Shown in pieces: positions 24,985 through 36,202 of a stretch of 64,000 nt of DNA. A program made the position numbers and the translations under genes. This DNA comes from Coptis chinensis (lineage: Eukaryota; Streptophyta; Magnoliopsida; Ranunculales; Ranunculaceae): NCBI GenBank assembly GCA_015680905.1, contig CM027384.1, positions 77,161,501 to 77,225,500 of the forward strand, in the 5' to 3' direction. The notes below the pieces were generated by a model, which saw only the letters and a list, made by a program, of their open reading frames with translations, was not told the origin of the DNA and ran no database searches. Each line of letters starts with the position of its first letter. Position 1 is the first letter of the stretch.

Positions 24985-26196
24985 ATTGGCGATTTTCAAT
25001 GGTAACAAATTAGTTCACACAAAGAACGATTCAAGCTATGATTTATCGGAGCAGATCTTATATCTCGTGGATATCTTGAGAGACTTGGTGAGTTGGTGTC
25101 CGCCCTTCATATTTTGTGTCCCATATTCATCTATTTTATTTGGGATTTCGTTGGTTACTTGCTTGAAGCCCTACAAATGCATTTCTTTTTTTCGGTGTAT
25201 CCCCATCGTTCCTTTTAGTTTTACAATGCCCATCCGAGAACCCACACCCTCCATTTCTCTTACCGTAAGTAGGGGGATTTATACCTTAAAGGCTTGGGCT
25301 GTAAAAGTTCTTGCGCATGTCCCAACTAACTATCAAAACCCCAACCTCGGAGCATCTTTAGGGGAGAAACTAAGAAAATACCAAATATTTGAATCAAACC
25401 AAAAACACCAACCAACTTCGGGGAGCGATATCAAAATAGTTGACATCAAATGACGCTGGTTATGGATAAACCGGCGTCGTGATAGCTCACGCAGCTTTCA
25501 AAAAACCGCCTACGTATTTCCACCTTAGAAGCCCATCCCACGCGATTTTAGAAAAACCGCGTGATGTGTTGCATATCAATTTTCTTCTTTCTTCTCTTTC
25601 CAAATCTCTCGCGCGGTTTTCACAAAATTGTGCCATAGAAGCCCACTGTCTAGCCCAAGCCCATGCGGTGTTCGAAAAACCGCACGGTTTTTCCAACACC
25701 GTGAGAGAGATTTGATACAGCACTAAACCAAATACCAAATTTTGGCCGATTTGGTGTTTGGTTTGGTATTTTTTTGGTGTTTTCATCAACATGTATCTTT
25801 CTTGAAGATGAAAAAACACAAAATTTCATGTTTGATGCTACGATAGTATCTCATGAAATTTGGTGTTTGATGCTACGATAGTATCTCACCTAAAGATGCT
25901 CTCAAGTCAAGATCCCACTGTTACATACGCTCCTGCTACTATTTTATTCTATGTGTCTCTCTGCTATGTTTGATTGTTTTACTTTATTTTTACTACTACA
26001 ATAGGGTCGGTGAAGAGTGAAGAAGATTGGGCGTGCAACTCTTTACACCTGTTCAAATTTTCAAAAGTAAAACTGTAAAATCCCCTTGTAATGATTTTAT
26101 TCTAACCAAAATACCATTATGATAACACACGACATAACAAATGGGCTATATCACGCGAATTTTATGAATTTTAATATATTATGAAATTGGAAGTTT
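24985..26196. other. Foreign flank right of middle Athila LTR
   Basis: Not Athila. A short open stretch at about 24985-25090 ends at a GTGAGT splice-donor-like site and could be a host exon scrap, but it matches nothing I recognise. A palindrome lies at 25666-25701, and a 23-bp segment TTTGATGCTACGATAGTATC plus TCA is repeated at 25831 and 25866. Nothing else was found. Confidence 0.45.
25666..25701. repeat. Strong hairpin (36-bp imperfect palindrome)
   Basis: CGGTGTT-CG-AAAAACCG, then CA, then CGGTTTTT-CC-AACACCG: the arms pair except at the two dinucleotides. It lies in a stretch with several AAACCGCG/CGCGGTTT motifs. This may be a foldback remnant; the role is unknown. Confidence 0.7.
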
Positions 26197-26618
26197 GAGT
26201 AGTGCAAGTACTACCTGAAGGAAATATCAAGCAAAATATTCTTAAAGTGGACATTTGCTCAGAGCTCTCAGAAGACCAAGTGATATGGACAGAAACACCA
26301 ACAGGTATATTATGTATCAAATCTGCTTATTCATCTTTGAGAAGGAAACGAAACAAAGTTAAATGGTCAAATCTTGTTCGGGGGAGGTTGGTGATTCCTA
26401 AATATTCTTTCAATGCTTGGCAATTATTTTCTGGAAGTATGCCTACACAGGATAGACTAGTGTATAAGAAGGTTCTACAAACTTCTTCATGCTGTTTTTG
26501 CAACAATAGCAGAGAAAATTCTAAGCATTTGTACTTCGATTGCTCCTTTACTAAAGAGATTTGGTCTAATGTAAAGCATGCAATAGGCTTGGGGAGACAA
26601 GTTGATAATTCAAATAAG
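26197..26618 (+). pseudogene. LINE zinc-binding (zf-RVT) unit, copy 1
   Basis: 422-bp unit encoding about 140 residues. It shows SAYSSLRRKRNKVKWSNL, VIPKYSFNAWQLFSGSMPTQ-DRL and the metal-binding CCFCNN...KHLYFDC pattern (C-x2-C ... H-x4-C-like). It ends in TAG at the junction with copy 2. It differs from copy 2 by a single base as far as I can see. Confidence 0.85.
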
Positions 26619-27040
26619 GAGTAGTGCAAGTACTACCTGAAGGAAATATCAAGCAAAATATTCTTAAAGTGGACATTTGCTCAGAGCTCTCAGAAGACCA
26701 AGTGATATGGACAGAAACACCAACAGGTATATTATGTATCAAATCTGCTTATTCATCTTTGAGAAGGAAACGAAACAAAGTTAAATGGTCAAATCTTGTT
26801 CGGGGGAGGTTGGTGATTCCTAAATATTCTTTCAATGCTTGGCAATTATTTTCTGGAAGTATGCCTACACAGGATAGACTAGTGTATAAGAAGGTTCTAC
26901 AAACTTCCTCATGCTGTTTTTGCAACAATAGCAGAGAAAATTCTAAGCATTTGTACTTCGATTGCTCCTTTACTAAAGAGATTTGGTCTAATGTAAAGCA
27001 TGCAATAGGCTTGGGGAGACAAGTTGATAATTCAAATAAG
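26619..27040 (+). pseudogene. LINE zinc-binding (zf-RVT) unit, copy 2
   Basis: Almost identical to copy 1 (one visible change, CTTCTTC to CTTCCTC). The 422-bp period is not a multiple of three, so each copy is in a different frame. TAG again closes it at the junction. The near identity points to a recent duplication or local gene conversion. Confidence 0.85.
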
Positions 27041-27513
27041 GAGTAGTGCAAGTACTACCTGAAGGAAATATCAAGCAAAATATTCTTAAAGTGGACATTT
27101 GCTCAGAGCTCTCAGAAGACCAAGTGATATGGGATGAAACACCAACAGTATATTCAGATCAAATCGCTTATTCATCTTTGAGAAGGAAACGAAACAAAGT
27201 TAAATGGTCAAATCTTGTTCGGGGGAGGTTGGTGATTCCTAAATATTCTTTCAATGCTTGGCAATTATTCTCTGGAAGTATGCCTACACAGGATAGACTA
27301 GTGTATAAGAAGGTTCTACAAACTTCTTCATGCTGTTTTTGCAACAATAGTAGAGAAAATTCTAAGCATTTGTACTTCGATTGCTCCTTTACTAAAGAGA
27401 TTTGGTCTAATGTAAAGCATGCAATAGGCTTGGGGAGACAAGTTGATAATTCAAATAAGGAGTGGTGCAATCTCATCAATATGATACGAGGAAAATCACA
27501 AAAGGCGAATTGA
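27041..27513 (+). pseudogene. LINE zinc-binding (zf-RVT) unit, copy 3
   Basis: Same domain, with a diverged patch near 27130-27170. It reads on past the unit end (NKEWCNLIN) into the natural downstream LINE sequence. The frame is lost by a small shift at about 27490-27505, after which the RNase H part continues in another frame. Confidence 0.85.
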
Positions 27514-28199
27514 TCAAAGTGTATATATGTGCTACCATAGGTTACATCTGGACTGAACGTAATAACATAAGGTTTAATGGAATGTTTTCGAATCCGACAG
27601 TCATCAGTAACATGTTATTGAGGGATACGAAGCATTACTTGGAGGTACAAGTGGAGGAGCTTAAGGATTCTATAAGCTTACGAGTTTTTGCTGCTCAAAT
27701 TGGACTCTCTTTCAAATATAAGAAGGCAACTACCAAACAGGTTAGATGGCTACTCCCACCTACAGATTATATTAAGTTGAATTGTGATGGTTCAATTATG
27801 GAGGATGTAGGACATGGTGGTATGGCTCGAAATGAACAAGGTCATGTCATTTTTGCATTTTCTGGAGGAGGAGATGTGCACTCAATCCTGTTTCAAGAAT
27901 TAAAGGTTATTCAGATTGGGATTAGTCTATGTATTGAGCTTGGCTGTAGGAAGATCATAGTGGCATCTAACTCACTAAGAGCTATCCAAATTCTTAAAGA
28001 TATCGAGACTTTATCATGGCAGTGCTGGAATCTGGTGGCTACCATTAGAAGACTTATGCTTTCCTTAGTTGATGTCTTTTTTATCCATGTATTCGAGAAG
28101 AAAAATAGAGTTGTAGATCACCTTGCAAAACTCTCTCTTAAGGGCAAAAAATATGGAGCATGTTGTTTTTATCCCTCCTTTATTTATATATTAAGTTGA
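27514..28199 (+). pseudogene. LINE RNase H (RVT_3-type) domain
   Basis: Reads ...YIWTERNNIRFNGMF (linker), then LPPTDYIKLNCDGSI with the first catalytic Asp, FQELKVIQIG with the Glu, VASNSLRAI where most relatives have SDS, and a C-terminal RVVDHLAKLSL. The third acidic residue is thus Asn here, so the domain is probably inactive. It ends at a TGA near 28197. Confidence 0.8.
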
Positions 28200-28285
28200 A
28201 TTCTATGGTAGAGGATGATGTAATGTTAACTTATGAAAGGTTATAATACGATAAGGATTTGCAAAATCCCAACATCTTTCAAAAA

Positions 28286-28416
<131 letters not shown>

Positions 28417-29002
28417 AAAGTAAATTTGGGTTTTTTAAGTCTCCAAACCCATCTCTCGAGATCCATAGGTAGCCTGGTTTACTTGGATTCTTATTGTGAT
28501 TCAAGAAGTGATATAAAAATGTTAGGGGCAAAGCTTCAATGACATAATAAAAGCTCTTATAAATTTTAATAAATTGGGGATAATTATATAATTTAATGTC
28601 CTGATTAATGGAGGCTATTCTAAATCAATAATAAAAATGGAGTTTGTTCTAATAAAGCAACACTCCCCCTCATGTCACTAAAATTATATCTAGTCTCCTT
28701 TATTTTATTTTTTTAAATTAGAAGCACATTCCTCACGCCATTGAAATTATATAATCAAGGCCTAACGTTTTGTACTTTTGAGTTAGAATTTAAAATTATA
28801 ATCCAAAGAAACATATATACTATATATTGTTAGTTCACAATTCATAATTGCAACAAGTTTGTTCATAAACCGTTACATGGGGTTTTGAAGAGGAAGGTGA
28901 AAATAATCAACATCTCCTTCCACACTTTGAATGGCTACATGCAACCCACTCCCTATTTCAATCGAAAAACATGGCCACTCTTAAACTCATATCGAAGGGT
29001 TT

Positions 29003-29037
<35 letters not shown>

Positions 29038-29140
29038 GATAGAATTACTCGTCAATTTTTCATTACCTAGCCTGAAAAACCTGGTTCTATGTGGATTTAG
29101 AACTTCAAGGTACGTTTGGCAACCCTGGGAATTCTCACAT
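28417..29140. other. Unassigned AT-rich spacer
   Basis: No coding sequence. A second short TA run lies at about 29007-29034. It is the flank of the TIR element on its right. Confidence 0.5.
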
Positions 29141-30079
29141 TAGGGGCTATTTGTTTTTTTGGGTTAAGTTATAAGAGGGTCTTATAAGACCATGTGTTAT
29201 AAGATGGTCTTATAAAGTGGTTTGTTTTTAATTTTAAGTTCCTCTTATAAGCACTTTTAAAAATAGAAAAAACAAATACATGACATCTTATATATAGATG
29301 GTTATTTGACAAATATAACCCTACTTTACATCACATTTAACTTGAATATATTAATTTGAAATAAACGTATAGTTTGATTTTCGGTTTCAAATCAATTTTG
29401 ATAATTAGAATATCGATTTTAGGAAACTACCTTAATTGGCGGTGGTAGTGGTAGTGGTCTTAATAGCACGGTGGTGGTGGTAGTGGAGGTGATGATATTG
29501 GTTTTAATAGCACGGTGATGGTGGTGGTAGTAGAAGTGGTGGATGTCTTAATAGCACGGTGGTGGTGGTGATAGTCTTAATAGTACGGTGGTGGTGGTAG
29601 TAGAGGTAATGATATTGGTCTTAATAGTACGGTGGTAGTGGTGGTGGTGGTGGTGGTGATAGTCTTAATAGTACGATGGTAGTGGTGGTGGAGGTAATGA
29701 TGGTGGTGGTGATGGTGGTGGTAGTGGTGGTGGTGGTAGTGGCAGCAGTGGTGGTGGTGGTGGTGGTAGTCGGTGGTGGCTAGGGTAATAGAGTTATTTG
29801 GAAAATAAGATAATGAAAAGGGAAGAAGAGAGAAATGAGGCTAGGGGTATATGGACGGGGGTGTTTGAGTCATTTTTCAAGTTATAAGACTTATAGAATT
29901 GAAGTAGATCTAATTTTGGTACTTATAGAATTGGAGCCTCTTATAAGACATTTCTAGTAGAATGCCTCTTATAAGAGGCAAAAAACAAACCAAAAAAATG
30001 TCCAAAATCACTGGGTCACATCTTATAAGAGGTTATAAGACCTCAAGGTCTTATAAGAGGCAAAAACAAATGGCCCCTA
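29141..30079. mobile_element. TIR element (MITE-like) with GGT-rich minisatellite
   Basis: The ends are inverted: TAGGGGCTATTTGTTTTT on the left, and AAAAACAAATGGCCCCTA on the right. Subterminal CTCTTATAAG and GTCTTATAAGAC motifs recur on both sides in both orientations. The 939-bp length and lack of a transposase make it a non-autonomous element. The superfamily (hAT or PIF/Harbinger) is unclear because no clean target duplication is visible. Confidence 0.75.
29435..29780 (+). repeat. GGT-rich minisatellite inside TIR element
   Basis: Repeated blocks of GTCTTAATAGCACGGTGGTG followed by further GGT/AGT triplets, with lengths varying around 45-60 bp, then nearly pure GGT/AGT triplets. It is strongly strand-asymmetric (G-rich plus strand). 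Confidence 0.9.
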
Positions 30080-32243
30080 ACTAGTTTTCGTGGGTATTAC
30101 CATTCTTATTCTTATGGGCTGTTTGGTAAAAACAACTGCATGAATTAGAATTCCCATGAGAATAGGACTACCACGTTCGACTGTATTTGAAGTCGCACCC
30201 AATTGCGTGAGAAACGGGAATAAGATTTTGGGGGAATTCTCGCAAAGTTAGTTGCCGAGAATAGTTGGGTTTGTTACGCTCAAATCTATTTAACAACTCC
30301 ACTCTCCAAGCTTCATCGCTCTACCTCAAACATATTCTCTTTTCCAACAAGTTCAACAAGGTACAGAAAGTCTTTTTTTTTTCATTGTATGTCTTCTTCT
30401 TTGTTGATACACAAAGTCTTCTTCTTTAATTTTCATTGTTTTCTCTTCATTGATACGCCAAAGTCATTTTCTTGAAAATACTAGGTGCGTGGGTTCAAAA
30501 ACATTTTGTACTAGCGGTGATACTCCTCGCAGTTCTTTGGTATTGCTACTTATCCTTTGGCCTTTTTTTTCTCTCTCCGTTCATGTTGAAGGCGTTTAGA
30601 TTTCTCCCTTCAAATTTATTACCCCAGTATTAAGGTTATTTTAGTTATAAGTTTAACAACAATATGTAGGAGTCGTTAGCAATTGTGCCGAAAGCATCGA
30701 CTTTCAAAGATAAGGTTGAAAACATAGTTATATAGACTTCGAGAGAGTCAGATAGATAGTATTCTTTTATAGCCCCTTGGTATATATGCTACAAAGTTAA
30801 CAAGGAACACAAATTTCTAGAAACAAACCAACGATTGAGTAGTAAAGCTTTGCAAGAACTCAGTAGGAAAATAGACTTCTTTGGACCCCGATCTTTGGAG
30901 TACTACTTAGTTCTTCAATGAGTTCTTGATTCCTCCTGAAATGTACACCAGCGAAAGATTAGTATAGTTAAACAATAACAAAAAATTTAAGATACTAAAA
31001 GGAAACTTGTGCAGATGCATAGTCACCTAAGTATTCTTTCAAATACTACTTCTTGGGTATAGGGTAGATGGCGATATATGGTACAATTTGTACCAATTGA
31101 GAAGAGAAATATGATGAAAATGTTTAAAATTTGTTAGTAGAGTAGTAGAGAAAAGGACAATCTGGGTAAGAAGATCGAACCAAGAACATAGTTAAATTAT
31201 CTATCATGTGGTTTACCATATAAAACTAGCATAGTTGATGAAGCATAGTAGGCTCTTAAGTTAGAGCCATAACACTAGATTACCGAGAACAAAAAGATAA
31301 GCTACAGCTGATAAAGCTACTCTCTTCTTTCATGCAACCATCTCCACCGCCAAAACCCAAACAAGAGGAATCTTTTAAATAAAAAAGTTAATGAGAAACA
31401 AAGAGAATCAAATATTATTCAAATCTTTAAAGCGTAGAGATGAATGTGAACAATCCCAAAGGATTCAGACCATATGAAATGCGGTATTTGTTTGAACAAA
31501 CAATGTCAGTCCTAACTGCTTACAAGTTACAAGCTAGTCTCTTTAAATCACATAATTAAAATTACAAGTTACTTGATAATGCACATAAATTTAACAAATG
31601 GCTGGATGGTATCTAGAACTAGTCCTATTTTGAGCATATGGGTGTGAATTTGCTTAAGTTCTTTCATGTTTGAGCATCTCTCTAGTAAAGAGAGGGTGTG
31701 CTTTAGTTCTAATAGGATTTGGGTTACGGAGTATGTGAACAGTGTTCCATTGAGCTATTGAGTGATGTGCGGCTTTGAAAGATGGTACAAACCATTTGAA
31801 GTGTGAACTGAAAATTCCACACTTGAAAGTATCTTTTCCCCCTTTCAATTTGGATAAGGCTTTTGGTTGTTTATTCACGAAACACCCTTAGTGAACCAAG
31901 CTCTCTTCAAACTTTTCTTCGCGACTTGAACTGTTTTATCAACAAAAGCCGTTGAACGTGGCTTACCTTCTCTCGTTGCTTTAGTAGCACCATCTTTTGG
32001 ACCTACTCACTTACGATTCACGGATTTAAAGAAAATATTCCGGGCTAGTTTAATGGACTGCCTTCCAGTTTCCTTGTTTAGGTTTCTTATATGTCTTTGG
32101 TTCCTTTCATGGTAATGCGAGAATTTCAACTTTGGGATCAGAGAAAAAATTGCATGTGTGTACAAGCAATGATTGTGAGAGATTATACGTTCCTGGAAAT
32201 AAAAGAGCCTGAACTCGTGAATCCAGTAGAACATGCTCATATG
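30080..32243. other. Unassigned spacer left of Pack-CACTA
   Basis: No recognisable gene. Short minus-strand open stretches at about 31654-31878 and 32007-32200 are not recognised and lack family motifs. A 35-bp segment starting TAGGCTCTTAAGTTAG at about 31248 recurs at about 36363 on the far side of the CACTA. Confidence 0.45.
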
Positions 32244-32410
32244 CACTACAAGAAAAATGACTTTTGGCCACAGGTACAAGTTAGCTTTAGCCACGGTCTA
32301 CGGCTGTGGCAGAGTATCTACGGTCTTTAGCCGTGGCTAAAGCTTTTAGCAGCTGTGGCTAATTACGTGTGTGGTTTTGAGTTTAGGTGAGTTTTTGGCC
32401 ACGGTCATGT
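32244..32410. promoter_or_regulatory. CACTA subterminal repeat zone, left
   Basis: Several copies of the CCACGG / CCGTGGC type motif, for example TTAGCCACGG, GCCGTGGCTAAAG and TTGGCCACGG. They are likely transposase-binding sites by analogy with En/Spm. Confidence 0.75.
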
Positions 32411-33264
32411 TTCTTTTTCTTTGAACCGTTGATGTAAATCTGTGTTTTTGTATCCGTTGATCTCTTGAAAAATAAAGGTGCACGAAATGAAATGTATCAC
32501 TGCGAAATATTCGACAAAATAGCATTAGGGTAAACCCTCTTGCTTGGTTTTCTTCCCATCTCTCTCTCTCATGCCATCACGCCATCACAGATATGAGTTC
32601 GGCAGTTCACTGTTGTAATTTTTCATAATTTACAATCGTAACTTTTATTGGTAGAAAGAAATCAAATTGGTTTCAGTCCCCAAACAAATCTTTCTTCAGG
32701 TTTGATTTTTTACCCACTCTTTCTTTCACTCACATTATTTGTGATCTTTATTGTAGTTTATTTGACTATTTAAGCAAGGTTTTAGTGAGTCAATGATTAA
32801 TTTCACGTTGTCAATCAGTCTATTTTTACTTATCAGGGACATTGTAGGTTTCGTCTTTTGAGTTGATGGCTAATAGCCTGACATGACACCAAACTATCCT
32901 TTAATCTTAGTAATGGATGCGTGGAATAATGGATGTATGTGACAATATCTGCTTATGCAGTATGTTTCATCTCTCTAGGGAGACACATTGGTCATTGACA
33001 TTCTAGTTAACTAAGTGGATTAGTTAGACATTCCTAGATCTTTGAACAAATAAGTGACATGTGAAAGTGTTGCATTATGTTTTTATAATTGTTTCTAGCT
33101 TCTTCCATGCTCATAGTACACTCTAGGCACTATATTACTTGTTGGCTTGCTGTTCGGAGCTATTTTTTCTTGTCATTAAATTCCGTCACCAGGAAAAACC
33201 ATTCACCCATTGCATGTTTTTCACACTATCACGTACAGGAGTTTGCTCTTTGTCGATTGATAGA

Positions 33265-34626
33265 ATGGTTGGTGCTGATATAGTTGTGAACCTTTCGAAT
33301 GGGAGTTCAAATCCTTTGAGGTCCTATCAAGTTGTTGTGGCTACAACTCGGACTATGGGCATTGGTAAGGATGGGAAGTTACCGGAACTTACCGTCGACC
33401 TTAAATTTTTAAAGAGGTTACAATGGTTCGCGTCGGATCACGGGAAAAGGAATGCAATCATAATAGGGAGGAAAACATGGGAAAGTATACCTCCTGAAAA
33501 AGACCTTTGCCCAATCGCCTAAATGTTGTGCTTACTGGATTCGAGTTTTGATATTGCTACTGCTGAAAATGTTGTCATATGTGGAAGCATGACTTACGCT
33601 CTGGAGTTATTAGCGACTCTCCTATTGTCCGTCAATAGAAAAAAGGTGTTCGTAATTGGTGGTGGCCAGATATTGAAGTAAGTATGTTGTTACTTATTCC
33701 ATTAGTGGTGACAATATATTTTCTGTTGGGAGAGATATTGATGAACTTGACTGTAGGGAGGCGCTCAATGCTCCTGAATGTGATGATGTCGACTAGCATT
33801 GAATGTGACACATTCATGCCTCCAATTGATCATTCGATCTATCAGCCATGGTACTCTTCTTTCCTATTAGTAGAAAACAACATTCTACTTTCATATTTTT
33901 CCTATATTCATGTGAGACGATGCAGGGAAATCTGTTACTTTTAACAATGGAGATATTAGTAATGGTTCAAATTCCTAAACTTGAGATTGATAAATCCTCT
34001 TCCCCCAAAAGATGATCTTTGAAAAACACGAAAATACATGTATCTCAAATTGGTTCAAGATATCATCTCAAATGGAATTCAGAAGATGACAGGACGAGAA
34101 TTGGAACCCTATCAAAATTTGGTTTCGAGGTTTGATCGTCAGCATAAAATATATGGTTGCTATTTAATTAATTGTTTGGTACGTAATAAATTGACTGATA
34201 TATTTTATTTCTTTGCTTCTGTCTTCACAAGATGCGATTCAATCTGCGGAAGTCTTTCCCAGTTCTTACAACAAAGGTTTGAGCTTTTCTTTGAAGTTTT
34301 CATCATTAACTTGCTTCATACATGTATTACAAGATTCCTAAAGGTGGTCTCACCAAACCACGTGCTTATCTTCTGATTATAAATCAATTATCTAGTTTGT
34401 GTTGATCCATCTGGCTCACGTGAATGTGATCTCCATTGAATATGTTTTTAGGCTTATTTAACACCCCCACCCACACACACCAAAAAAAACACACACACAC
34501 AAGTTAAAATAATCTGTGCAGGATGTGAAAGGTTTATTATTAAGCTAATGTTTGGTTACTCAAAAGTTTTTGGCTTAGGTAGTTGAAGAACTTTTGTGGT
34601 CTATTAGTGGTTCAATAAATGCAAAG
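33265..34626 (+). pseudogene. Captured DHFR-TS gene fragment (DHFR domain and start of TS)
   Basis: DHFR-TS makes tetrahydrofolate and dTMP in plants. The ATG at 33265 opens an 85-residue stretch with SYQVVVATTRTMGIGKDGKLP (substrate pocket strand and loop), then NAIIIGRKTWESIP (cofactor-binding helix region). Later pieces read SFDIATAENVVICGSM, KKVFVIGGGQIL (the GG cofactor motif), SIECDTFMPPID and PWYSSFLLVENNI. The TS start, YLKLVQDIISNG, lies near 34040. DDRT and LSKFG follow in a shifted frame. MRFNLRKSFP lies at about 34230 and VVEELLWSISGSINAK at 34579-34626. Introns are still present, for example 33678-33756 and one ending before 34232. At least three frameshifts and a missing small exon make it non-functional. 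The TS active-site part (PCH) is absent. Confidence 0.88.
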
Positions 34627-35899
34627 GTAATATCATTATTATGAAGTTTGTTACGAAATCCTATGCCTTATTTTGTGTCTTTCTCCCATAAATATCTTGT
34701 GTGAAATGTGAGCTTATTGATGCTTGCTATTAGCATTAGTTTGAAGCTTTAGAATGACGTTAGTGTACTTGGCCCAAATTTTCTTTTCACTATATTTCAT
34801 TTTAAGTGAGTTCATTTTTTTGTTTTGAGCTTAACTATAGCTTGTTTTCTGTTTGTATTCTTGTAGTGTGCCTGAAGCTCACATTTACACTTAGGAATCC
34901 GGAAAAGCAAATAGGTATATTGGTTTGCATTATAGTATGGTGCATGTATTTGGGATTTTTCATTCATTCTTAGGTTATAATGATGTTAGTATAGTTAACT
35001 TACTACTAGAACTAACCTTTCTAGTAAATTGCAAGTGAATGCATGATAGCAGGTCTATTAGATATTTTGACCTACCCAATTCAAATGAGAACTTACCAAA
35101 GGCAATACCAGACCTTGGTTGATGTTGTAACTGCCTAGGTGAACTATAAGATGAAGAGTATGTACCTTTGAACAATACCTGCTAGTATGGTATTGTAATA
35201 GAACTTGGATTGAATTCTACACATTCATTTCCTCTCTCTCAACCGAAACTATAAATAAGGGTGGCTTTTACAGTTTTCATATTCCATGATTTTGGCTTTT
35301 ATTATATCTCATTTGGATTGACTCACCTAGGCCGTTTGAAATATAAGTTGAGCAAAGAAGTTGGTGTCAACGACTAATTACAATTATGACTTTGGCAACG
35401 GTTACAACACGTAATGGTTAGTGATTTTTCCTTATATTTGAATTGCTATATCACACAATTTTCTATGAGAATATATGTAGTTCAAGTTCTAATGTTTGTT
35501 TTTATATGGCTGTAGATATATTTTCAAAGCCTACTCTCTACGACAAGATACATGATGAGGTACAGAGAAGCTTAACCAAAATATGTAGATTTTGATCGAA
35601 AATAGTTGATGCATTGTGTATATATGGTCGGGAACATAGTCCAACGAGTTTAGGTGCCGTTTATAGTGATGTTTTCATATTTTTTGGGAGTCATTCTTAG
35701 TAGTATATTTCCAATTTCTTATATTTGTTATTTATGCAAGTTTTGATTGCTAATGGGTTCTATGATATGTACAATACATATTGTGTATGAAACCCATGTT
35801 TAATTGTTGAGAATTATTGTTCAATTGGGTTTTCTTAGATTGTTGTATGAACAGCAAGCGTGATAAAAAAGTGAGACCAAATTTTTTTTAAATATCTTA
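34627..35899. other. CACTA interior right of DHFR-TS fragment
   Basis: Non-coding and AT-rich. A stretch near 34866-34915 faintly resembles the next TS exon (start of the GIHIWDGN segment) but is too worn to call. No transposase motifs are seen. Confidence 0.45.
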
Positions 35900-36199
35900 A
35901 AACATTTGCCACGGCTTTAAACTGTGGCCAAACAATACACTCAGTTAGCACAAAATAAATACCCACTGTTCATGTAAGGATTAGCCACGGACATCAACTG
36001 CGGCAAAAGGATTATTTACCACGGCTCTTGGGACAGTTCAAAACCGTGGGAAAAAGGCAAGCTTTGGCCACAGCCATTAGCCGTGGCAAAAAGTTAGCCA
36101 CAGGCGCATTGGCTACTGTCATGCAACGGCTTTTGACCGTGGCAAAAAGTCTTTAGCCACGGTTAATGGCCGTGGCAAATACTCAGTATTCTTGTAGTG
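35900..36199. promoter_or_regulatory. CACTA subterminal repeat zone, right
   Basis: At least ten copies of GCCACGG/CCGTGGC-type motifs in both orientations, such as TTGCCACGGC, GCCGTGGCAAAAAG and TTTAGCCACGG. The denser packing here is usual for CACTA 3' ends. Confidence 0.8.
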
Positions 36200-36202
36200 A
36201 TG

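Larger units (their letters stand above)
32244..36199 (+). mobile_element. Non-autonomous CACTA element carrying a DHFR-TS fragment (Pack-CACTA)
   Basis: The element starts CACTACAAGAAAAATG and ends ATTCTTGTAGTG, the inverted ends of En/Spm-CACTA elements. It is flanked by a 3-bp duplication ATG (32241-32243 and 36200-36202). Both subterminal zones are packed with GCCACGG/CCGTGGC motifs in both orientations (32260-32410 and 35900-36180), as expected for transposase-binding repeats. It has no transposase gene. The interior holds a decayed piece of the host DHFR-TS gene. Both ends and the target duplication look whole, so a related autonomous CACTA could have moved it. Confidence 0.9.

Noticed and set aside
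24944-25453. A 169-residue plus-strand protein gene
   Set aside because: Its first residues lie in the Athila LTR and the rest matches no family I know. Only a possible exon scrap was kept.
26327-27479. Minus-strand open frames of about 100 residues repeated three times
   Set aside because: They are antisense shadows of the triplicated LINE zinc-binding region, which carries the recognisable motifs on the plus strand.
31654-32294. Minus-strand open frames left of the Pack-CACTA as a host gene end
   Set aside because: The longer one runs across the CACTA border and neither has recognisable domains.
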